Origin: FEN-1297 sp964498065
GTDB lineage: Bacteria > Bacteroidota > Ignavibacteria > Ignavibacteriales > Ignavibacteriaceae
Direction of reading: 5' to 3'
DNA: 12,857 nt
NCBI GenBank assembly: GCA_964498065.1
Contig: CAZCFZ010000102.1
Coordinates: forward strand, 1 to 12,857
A program made the translations under genes and the position numbers. Positions 6,964 to 12,857 of the stretch are shown here, piece by piece (the first letter of the stretch is position 1; each line of letters begins with the position of its first letter). Below the pieces are notes generated by a model that ran no database searches, had not been told where the DNA came from, and saw only the letters and a program-made list of their open reading frames with translations.

Positions 6964-9900
6964 TTATTTGAGCAAAAGCATTTTCTTCGACTGGTAAAAC
7001 GCCCCGGCCTTAATTCTGTAGAAATATACTCCGCTAGGTAATGAGGAGGCTCTAAATTCAATTTTATAATCCCCGGCCGGTTTTTCTTCATCTACCAGTC
7101 TTCGTATTTCTTTACCGAGAATATTATATACCATAATTGTTACAAAAGTTTTTTTGGGTATAGAGTATTTAATAGTCGTAACCGGGTTGAAAGGATTGGG
7201 ATAGTTCTGTTCAAGGTTAAAAGTTAACGGCAGATTTACTTGCTCATCAATTCCAACTGTAGGAACTACTAACCGCTTTGAATCAGTCCAGTAAGTCCAT
7301 CCATCGCTCATTATTTCAAACCTCAAATTGAAATATCCGGGAAACTGGGAATTGTATTGAATTCTGACCCAGTCGGTTAAATCGACTAGTGAATCCGGCG
7401 GAATGTCAGGATAGCTCATAATTCGGCTCTCAGGTAATACCCATGGATCATCACATAAAATATTTACATTAACTTTTGTAATTGTTGATGTGCTGCCGTG
7501 ATTTCTTATAAAAGGTATAATATTGTAACGGAAGTGTGATAGTTTTGTAAAAGAAATACTATCAACCGATAATGGTCCGGCAGTAGTGAACCGATAAATA
7601 TTGGATGTATATTTATAATTATTAATTTTATTGTCTATTGTGCTTATACCAACCTTATAAATACCTTCATCCGGTATTGGGGGTATGTAATTACCGTAAA
7701 TATTATCATTGGCAAGAGAGTCCCCGTGTAAACCGTCATCATAAAGCATTAAAGAATCTTTTTCTGCACTCTCCAAATTTGCATAGACAAGCCTTGGCGT
7801 AAATGTATGATCATAAAAATTTGTAAATTTTATTCTGAACCATACTGAGTCTTGGTTCTTTCTGGCTAACACTTTATCAATATACGACTGCTCTCCAATT
7901 TGAGAAGCATAAACCGATAACTTTACATTATCGATATATATACCGTCTAAACGGGATTGTGTTGATGATGCTAAATAAAATCTAAACTTTAACTGGTAAT
8001 CTAAGTAATCAGTAATATCAATTATTTCATGGATCCAGTTAGCTTGGCGCCCGTCATAAACAGGTGTATTGTTAGCTGGTAGATTGGAGTATCGGCCGGT
8101 TAAAGGAATCCATGTGAATCCATTATTGGTTGATATTTGCACCTGGGCATAACTATCTTCTGCTGTCATTATATCCCATTGTGCATCAAACTCAATAAAA
8201 GCCAGAATTGCGTTTAAAGATCTGAGCGGATTGTTGTAGTCCAGGGAAGACGGATCTGTTGAATATCCGGCGGGCGAATCTGTAAATGACGAAGGTGAAG
8301 AAACATATTTTTGCCCGGTAATACCCCAACTTGATGAGGTCCAATTATCCAGGTTATTCGCTTCATCAAGCATAACTGTTGTTAGTCCGTTTATCTCGGA
8401 TAAGGGAGGAATTTTTATACTGATTTGACTGAACCAGGAACTTATCCCATTTGATATTTCAAGAATCAATTTAAGGGAATCGGAAGAGCATTTACTTATA
8501 TCAAAAAAATATCCTCCCGGCATTTTCACGGTTTCCAGTGAATTGATCCCACCCAAAATCAATTTATGCTCTTCTGCAACTGTACAACTATCAAGACTCT
8601 TCACCTGTACCGATAATGAAGACTGTTCTGGTTGATCTTTATTAGTAATTGCAATATCGTGGAAATAAATTCTATTTGAATCAATACGGGTTATGTTAAA
8701 AGAATCGAGCACTAAAGGTGTATTTGTATAAACAGGAATAACAAACTCAAACACAGATCCGGCAGTAACGGGTAAATCGGCAGAAATACTGCATTTAAAA
8801 GCGGCAGTTGCACTTGTGGCATTAGGAGCAAATTTAATTTGCAATATATCCGTAAGTTCTGCAATAGAATTTGCCTGAATTAAACCGGTATAATTTCCCT
8901 TAATTATTTGAACATCAGGATTATCGGATGTTAGATTAATAGTAAGAGAATTTGCATCAAGAAAGTGAGAATGATTCTGAATCCTAAAGCTTAAACTGAT
9001 CGAAGAATCCGGATTTACAGGCTGGGCGACTTTTAATAATGATGTACTTAATTTAAGTTCAGGTAAAATTGTTGGATTGCTTTCTGCAAGTGCACGGTAA
9101 GCATTAACTCTTCCTGTTCCAAGAGAATGTTCAAAGTTGGGGTTGACGGCAGTTATATCATCTGAGGTAATAAGTAATTGTTTTACTATCTGTTCATTAG
9201 TCCAGTCCGGGTGAAAAGATTTGATCAAGCCGGCTAATCCCGTAACAAGGGGTGCGCAAATAGATGTTCCGGCAAGACCTTCGGTATAGTAAGAATTATT
9301 TGAAGTAGAAATCGACGCTACCGGTGCAGCAACATCAATACTTGAACCGAAACTTGAATACCAAGTTTTTACATCCTGGGGGTCAACCCCGGCAACACTT
9401 ATCACCGAGGGATAATTTCCGGGATACATAAAAATTGCATTATTTTCATTTCCTGCTGCTGCTACTATGATGCTGCCTAAACCGGAAGCGTAATCTATTA
9501 CTTCCTTATCGGCTTGAGAAAATTGAGGTCCGCCCCAGCTGCAATTAATTATATCCGCGCCGTTTTCTGCAGCGTAGATTATGCCGTCAGACCAGCCGTT
9601 TACAGGCATTAATTTAAGATTGTAGCTTATACTTGCTATACCTATTCTATTATTGGTAACAGCTGCAGCAACTCCGGCCACTAAGGTACCATGTCCATTT
9701 GGATCATTATCCGTCGGATTATTATTATAATCCACAAAATTCCAGCCGATAAGATCATCGATATAACCGTTTCCGTCATCATCAATATTATTAATGTCAT
9801 CCGGGTCAAGCACCCATTTTGAATTTATTAATTCAAAAGTTTTACCGTCTCCATCGGCATCTTCACCCAAGTTATTCCATATATTTTGAGCAAGATCGGG

Positions 9901-10443
9901 ATGATCATATTTACAGCCGCCGTCTATTATTGCCAGCGTTATTGTGCTGTCCCCATCTTCGCCTTTATGAATATCCCAGGCTTGTTCCGCTTGAATATTT
10001 TTAAGATACCATTGCTTGCTATATAAGGTATCATTGGGTCCCCCGAACAAATAGTAAACCGGAACCGGTTCGGCGTATTCTACATTCGGATCGGTTGAAA
10101 ACTCATTTACCACGGTCGAAATATCCAAATCAGCCGGGAATTCAATTTGATAAATTCTGGAAAGATCAGGCAAACCTGAGTTTTTAGCTATTGGTTTGTG
10201 ATTAAATCTTTTCTTTAATGAAAAGACTTTATACTTATTCATTTTTTGATCAAGAGAGGAAATCCCAAATGAAGATGAATTACTATTATTTTTGTAAAGA
10301 CGGTTAGCGCCTTCTTTTATTTTTATCGTTATCTTTCCTTTTTCTATGGCTGGTTTAGAACTTAAAGAATATTCCTGGGAAAAAAGAGGATAAGAATAAA
10401 TGATTGTGAAAATAAATATTAAGACTGCAACTGAATTTTTCAT
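6964..10443 (-). CDS. Secreted subtilisin-like serine protease (S8 family) with T9SS type A sorting domain
   Basis: This is a 1159-residue protein from the ATG at 10443, chosen over an in-frame ATG at 10485 because GGGAGGA precedes it and it gives a proper signal peptide (MKNSVAVLIFIFTIIYSYP, then FSQ). A propeptide-like region covers about 25-150. The catalytic domain has Asp174 (IIDGG), His251 (GHGTLVAG), oxyanion Asn332 (AAAGNEN) and Ser394 (GTSICAP), so the triad is complete. A DxDxDG-rich insert (DDDGNG) between Asp and His is likely calcium-binding. CARDB-like beta domains follow to about 690, then an immune-inhibitor-A/MAM-like domain at about 695-850 and a choice-of-anchor X-like domain (DDGLHGDSLANDNIYG). 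The T9SS tail at 1071-1159 has NYPNPFNP and ends KKMLLLK. I infer an exported surface or extracellular protease acting in protein degradation or processing of neighbouring surface proteins. It lies 209 bases after mini-CTD copy B. Confidence 0.95.
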   Translation of the reverse strand: MKNSVAVLIFIFTIIYSYPLFSQEYSLSSKPAIEKGKITIKIKEGANRLYKNNSNSSSFGISSLDQKMNKYKVFSLKKRFNHKPIAKNSGLPDLSRIYQIEFPADLDISTVVNEFSTDPNVEYAEPVPVYYLFGGPNDTLYSKQWYLKNIQAEQAWDIHKGEDGDSTITLAIIDGGCKYDHPDLAQNIWNNLGEDADGDGKTFELINSKWVLDPDDINNIDDDGNGYIDDLIGWNFVDYNNNPTDNDPNGHGTLVAGVAAAVTNNRIGIASISYNLKLMPVNGWSDGIIYAAENGADIINCSWGGPQFSQADKEVIDYASGLGSIIVAAAGNENNAIFMYPGNYPSVISVAGVDPQDVKTWYSSFGSSIDVAAPVASISTSNNSYYTEGLAGTSICAPLVTGLAGLIKSFHPDWTNEQIVKQLLITSDDITAVNPNFEHSLGTGRVNAYRALAESNPTILPELKLSTSLLKVAQPVNPDSSISLSFRIQNHSHFLDANSLTINLTSDNPDVQIIKGNYTGLIQANSIAELTDILQIKFAPNATSATAAFKCSISADLPVTAGSVFEFVIPVYTNTPLVLDSFNITRIDSNRIYFHDIAITNKDQPEQSSLSVQVKSLDSCTVAEEHKLILGGINSLETVKMPGGYFFDISKCSSDSLKLILEISNGISSWFSQISIKIPPLSEINGLTTVMLDEANNLDNWTSSSWGITGQKYVSSPSSFTDSPAGYSTDPSSLDYNNPLRSLNAILAFIEFDAQWDIMTAEDSYAQVQISTNNGFTWIPLTGRYSNLPANNTPVYDGRQANWIHEIIDITDYLDYQLKFRFYLASSTQSRLDGIYIDNVKLSVYASQIGEQSYIDKVLARKNQDSVWFRIKFTNFYDHTFTPRLVYANLESAEKDSLMLYDDGLHGDSLANDNIYGNYIPPIPDEGIYKVGISTIDNKINNYKYTSNIYRFTTAGPLSVDSISFTKLSHFRYNIIPFIRNHGSTSTITKVNVNILCDDPWVLPESRIMSYPDIPPDSLVDLTDWVRIQYNSQFPGYFNLRFEIMSDGWTYWTDSKRLVVPTVGIDEQVNLPLTFNLEQNYPNPFNPVTTIKYSIPKKTFVTIMVYNILGKEIRRLVDEEKPAGDYKIEFRASSLPSGVYFYRIKAGAFYQSKKMLLLK

Positions 10444-10447
10444 AGCT

Positions 10448-10454
10448 TCCTCCC
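10448..10454 (-). promoter_or_regulatory. Shine-Dalgarno site that sets the protease start at 10443
   Basis: The minus strand reads GGGAGGA four bases before the ATG at 10443. The longer frame starting at 10485 would add 14 polar residues before the signal peptide and has only an AAGG touching its ATG, so the downstream start is preferred. Confidence 0.8.
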
Positions 10455-10652
10455 ATTTATATTTATTATTAAAATTAATATTCATCCTTATGTGTTTTCA
10501 TTTGACCGAACAATAACGCAATGTCTTACGCCAAACATCCAGAACAATCAATGGTTGAATTATGGAATTGGATTATTTCAAGATTCCAGCGCTCCGCTAT
10601 TCCCAACCTACCGGCTGGCAGGCAATGACCACATATTAATTAATAATCACAA

Positions 10653-10964
10653 TCAGACTAATGTCATTTCCTTCTCGGATAAATAATCCCCCGCGTTCAT
10701 CCTATAGAAATATGTCCCCGGCACCAAGAACCGGATATTAGCCGGATTAAAAATTATCTCATAAGTACCCGCTTCCTGTTTTTGATCCAGAAGTTTTTGA
10801 ATCATCTTACCGTCTAAATTATAGAGTGCTATTTTTACATTCGTTAAATAGGCGATGCAATATTTGATTTTCGTTTTTCCCCTAAAAGGATTCGGATAGT
10901 TTTGGCATAAATAAAATTTTAGAGGGATTATTTCATCATTTTTAATCTTTAGGCTTGCATCCAT
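10653..10964 (-). CDS. Leaderless stand-alone T9SS type A sorting-domain protein (mini-CTD, copy B)
   Basis: This 103-residue protein is paralogous to 5330-5638 and again consists only of the sorting-type fold: IPLKFYLCQNYPNPF, KTKIKYCIAY, GKMIQKLL, AGTYE, GTYFYRM, ending EKEMTLV. No signal peptide is present (MDASLKIKNDEII). AAAGGGAAAG lies just before the ATG at 10964. Relative to copy A it has a few extra residues (NIRFL) before the GTYFY strand, and its end lacks the basic last residues. It sits 141 bases after the hybrid regulator and 209 bases before the subtilase, the same relative place as copy A. Retention of two copies in the same context argues against random debris. The function is unknown, and the absence of a leader means it is unlikely to be a T9SS cargo on its own. 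Confidence 0.8.
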   Translation of the reverse strand: MDASLKIKNDEIIPLKFYLCQNYPNPFRGKTKIKYCIAYLTNVKIALYNLDGKMIQKLLDQKQEAGTYEIIFNPANIRFLVPGTYFYRMNAGDYLSEKEMTLV

Positions 10965-10970
10965 TACTTT

Positions 10971-10976
10971 CCCTTT
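10971..10976 (-). promoter_or_regulatory. AAAGGG ribosome binding site of mini-CTD copy B
   Basis: The minus strand reads AAAGGGAAAGTA before the ATG at 10964, giving a six-base spacing. It matches the context of copy A although most of the surrounding non-coding DNA differs. Confidence 0.55.
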
Positions 10977-11043
10977 ATATAAGTATTGTGGATCCCCGTG
11001 ATAAATGATAAAATTGTCTGATTTAATTAATAATTTTTAAATT

Positions 11044-11561
11044 GATTTTATCTATAAGGATTTTGTAAAAAACTATTAAAATTATGTAAAGATTAAAAAT
11101 TCAGCTTATTTTCTAATAAATTTATTATGATATTGGGAAGGTGTTTTGCCGAATTGTTTTTTAAAGCATGCTGTAAAATAAGAAGGGTCGTTGAATCCGA
11201 CTTCAAATGCTATTTCCGTTATATTTCCGGAATTTTTTTCAATTAACTGCACTGCTTTATCTAATCTGATCCTTTTGATTAATTCACCCGGCGGTTCTGC
11301 TATTAGAGCAATAAGTTTTTTATATAACAAAGATTTACTTATTGACATTTCTTCAGCTAATAAATCTACTCCAAAGGAAGGTTCCGTTAAGTTATTGGTA
11401 ATTGTCTCGCAAATTTTTTTCAAGAATTTTTGATCGACAGAATTTACTTTGCTGTTTTCAAACTCAAATAATCCGTACTTCTTAAAGTGTTCATGAATTC
11501 TTTTTCTTTGATCCAGTAAATTCTTTATTCTTGCTTTTAATTCGTCAGCTTCAAATGGTTT
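11044..11561 (-). repeat. 518-bp perfect direct repeat, copy 2
   Basis: This block is identical base for base to 5715-6232, with the same orientation and no gaps. It spans the 3' end of the hybrid regulator gene and about 60 bases beyond its stop. This copy sits in the longer gene and is the likelier donor if the identity arose by gene conversion. Confidence 0.95.
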
Positions 11562-12857
11562 ATAAATATAATCGTCAGCTCCCGTTTCAAATCCTTCTAT
11601 CTTATCTTGTAGAGTTGTTTTTGCTGTCAATAAGATCAAAGGAATATGGCTCGTTCTTGAATCTGTTTTTAATTTATCGCATAACTCAAATCCATTCATT
11701 TTAGGCATCATAATATCGCTGATAATCAAATCCGGAATTAATTCTAATGACTTCTTAAGTCCTTCTTCTCCATTTGGAACTTCTATTATATTATAATATT
11801 GGTTCAAAATATCATTTATAAATTTTCTCAAATCGGAATTATCCTCAATAATTAAAAGCAAATGTTTACCGGATTCATCAAAGAAATTTATATCCGCATG
11901 ATTCTTTATCCCTTTTGAGATTAAATTGATTTCGTCATATTCTTGTGAAAAATTTTGACTTGCCAAAATTTCACTTCCCGAAGCTTCTTCATCGTCCAAT
12001 ATTTCATCAGGTTTCAAGTGTCCTTTGCCAAGCGGAAAAATTATAATAAAGGTCGAGCCTTTCCCCTCCTCGCTTTCGACCCTAATTTCTCCATTATGAA
12101 GTTCTACTAATTCTTTGGTTAACGATAATCCGACGCCGGTACCCTCATATTCTTTGGAAAGTCTATTATCAACCTGATAAAATCTATCGAATATTTTTTC
12201 ACATTGGTCTTTAGGAATTCCAATACCGGTATCTGAGACAGAAATTTGAACAAACACTTTATTACCCGTCCTTAAATTGCCTCCGGAGGATGGGACTTTC
12301 AAAAAGCCACTATGCCCAACTTGGAAGGGTGTACCAGGCGAAGCTTTAGCGAAAACGGAGGTGAATTTAACTGTTATTTCAATTTTCCCTCCCTTCGGTG
12401 TAAATTTAACAGCGTTTGATAATAAATTACTCATTATTTTATCAAACTTATCTCTATCCAGATAAATAATTATTTTTTCAACCTCCGGTTGAAATAAGAG
12501 ACAAATATTTTTTCTTTCGGCAAATGATTCGAACGATAATACAAGTTCATTGATCAACCGAACAAGATTTTGCTTGCCGGCTTTAAGTTTCATTTTCCCG
12601 GCATTAATTCTGGAGATATCTAATAATTGATTAGCTAGCCGGTTTAACTTCTTTGCACTTCTATAAATTAAATTAGCTTTTTCTTTTGCTTTTGCTTTTG
12701 CATTTTCCGATTGCTCAATAATTTGTTTTGCGGAACCAAGTATTAATGTTAATGGTGTTCTGAATTCGTGTGAGATATTTGTGAAAAAGCGATTTTGCAC
12801 ACTCTGTGCTTTTTTCAATTCTGCTGTTCTTAAATCAACTTTTTTTTCAAGATTGTT
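11106..12857 (-). CDS. Hybrid two-component sensor/regulator (kinase, receiver, AraC domains), 5' end outside window
   Basis: 583 residues are visible and the frame is open to the right edge. It enters through a coiled-coil linker (LEKKVDLRTAEL), so the TTG at 12818 is not a real start. HisKA follows with phospho-acceptor His30 (NISHEFRTPL). HATPase has N-box NLLSNAVKF (about 144-150), G1 SDTGIGIP and G2 GTGVGLSL. The receiver runs from IIEDNSD (about 336) through phospho-acceptor Asp381 (SDIMMP), LLTAK and YKPF. The AraC-type helix-turn-helix pair closes the protein (about 475-583). This order defines the hybrid two-component systems of Bacteroidota, which usually carry a periplasmic propeller sensor upstream, not visible here. 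Phosphorelay would run His to Asp to DNA binding, probably on nearby promoters. A 34-codon segment at 12258-12359 interrupts the ATPase domain. Downstream lie mini-CTD copy B and the subtilase. Confidence 0.94.
   Translation of the reverse strand, partial: NNLEKKVDLRTAELKKAQSVQNRFFTNISHEFRTPLTLILGSAKQIIEQSENAKAKAKEKANLIYRSAKKLNRLANQLLDISRINAGKMKLKAGKQNLVRLINELVLSFESFAERKNICLLFQPEVEKIIIYLDRDKFDKIMSNLLSNAVKFTPKGGKIEITVKFTSVFAKASPGTPFQVGHSGFLKVPSSGGNLRTGNKVFVQISVSDTGIGIPKDQCEKIFDRFYQVDNRLSKEYEGTGVGLSLTKELVELHNGEIRVESEEGKGSTFIIIFPLGKGHLKPDEILDDEEASGSEILASQNFSQEYDEINLISKGIKNHADINFFDESGKHLLLIIEDNSDLRKFINDILNQYYNIIEVPNGEEGLKKSLELIPDLIISDIMMPKMNGFELCDKLKTDSRTSHIPLILLTAKTTLQDKIEGFETGADDYIYKPFEADELKARIKNLLDQRKRIHEHFKKYGLFEFENSKVNSVDQKFLKKICETITNNLTEPSFGVDLLAEEMSISKSLLYKKLIALIAEPPGELIKRIRLDKAVQLIEKNSGNITEIAFEVGFNDPSYFTACFKKQFGKTPSQYHNKFIRK
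12258..12359. repeat. Apparent 34-codon in-frame insertion inside the kinase ATPase domain
   Basis: Between strand EITVKFT and strand VFVQISVSDTGIGIP, where kinases usually have only a few residues, this protein carries 34 residues rich in Gly, Pro and Ser (for example AKASPGTPFQVG and VPSSGGNLRTG). The DNA is less AT-rich than the flanks and includes the perfect palindrome CCTCCGGAGG at 12280-12289. Both the composition and the in-frame position suggest a small dispersed palindromic element that landed in a permissive loop. Only one copy is in the window, so its repeat nature is inferred. Confidence 0.5.

Noticed and set aside
9819..10004. Plus-strand open frame of 61 codons
   Set aside because: It lies wholly opposite the conserved catalytic domain of the subtilase and has no ribosome site or recognisable motif.
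10492..10686. Plus-strand open frame of 64 codons in the gap before the protease
   Set aside because: It has no ribosome site, overlaps the end of mini-CTD copy B and shows no recognisable motif. A small gene cannot be excluded, but I cannot support one.
12277..12465. Plus-strand open frame of 62 codons
   Set aside because: It is antisense to the kinase ATPase domain and its insertion, and is explained by the GC-richer inserted DNA.
12816..12818. TTG as the start of the hybrid regulator
   Set aside because: The frame continues upstream to the window edge through a typical coiled-coil linker before the kinase domain, so the gene is cut by the window and does not start here.

Overview
The window looks like part of an AT-rich chromosome from the Bacteroidota/Ignavibacteriota (FCB) side of the tree. 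The evidence is direct: several secreted proteins end in a type IX secretion (T9SS) type A C-terminal sorting domain with the NYPNPFNP signature typical of Ignavibacteria-like lineages, and a hybrid two-component regulator carries histidine kinase, receiver and AraC-type domains on one chain. The lineage call is inference from these families. Every gene I accept lies on the minus strand, so the biological order runs from high to low coordinates. I see no tRNA, rRNA, CRISPR array or transposase gene.

Layout from the right edge: (a) 11106-12857, the C-terminal half of a hybrid sensor/regulator running off the window; (b) 10653-10964, a 103-residue protein that is only a T9SS-type sorting domain with no signal peptide; (c) 6964-10443, a 1159-residue secreted subtilase with a T9SS sorting domain; (d) 6444-6905, a decayed gene with in-frame stops, overlapped by a 120-bp element with 14-bp terminal inverted repeats; (e) 5777-6520, a truncated copy of the hybrid regulator keeping only part of the receiver and the AraC domain; (f) 5330-5638, a second leaderless sorting-domain protein; (g) 3606-5249, a secreted Asp-box (BNR) beta-propeller protein with a T9SS sorting domain; (h) 1-3352, the N-terminal 1117 residues of a very large secreted protein: signal peptide, Pmp-like GGGIYN beta-helix, seven VCBS/FG-GAP repeats and an Fn3 domain, open at the left edge.

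The main pattern is that the order 'hybrid regulator, leaderless mini sorting domain, large T9SS cargo' occurs twice in tandem. The two regulator copies share 518 bp of perfect DNA identity, including about 60 bp past the stop codon. The identity drops abruptly to about 86% and then to nothing, which suggests recent gene conversion or duplication on top of an older paralogy. The secreted proteins would cross the inner membrane by Sec and the outer membrane by T9SS. The regulators would be inner-membrane sensors controlling nearby transcription. The two small sorting-domain proteins have no visible route out of the cytoplasm, and their role is the main open question here.

Other structures are an apparent 34-codon in-frame insertion in the ATPase domain of the kinase, a GC-rich hairpin between genes g and h, and tandem repeats in the large left-edge protein. 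Non-coding gaps are short: 3353-3605 holds the hairpin, and 10444-10652 (209 bp) shows nothing but a ribosome binding site and a short GC-rich patch near 10608-10622.
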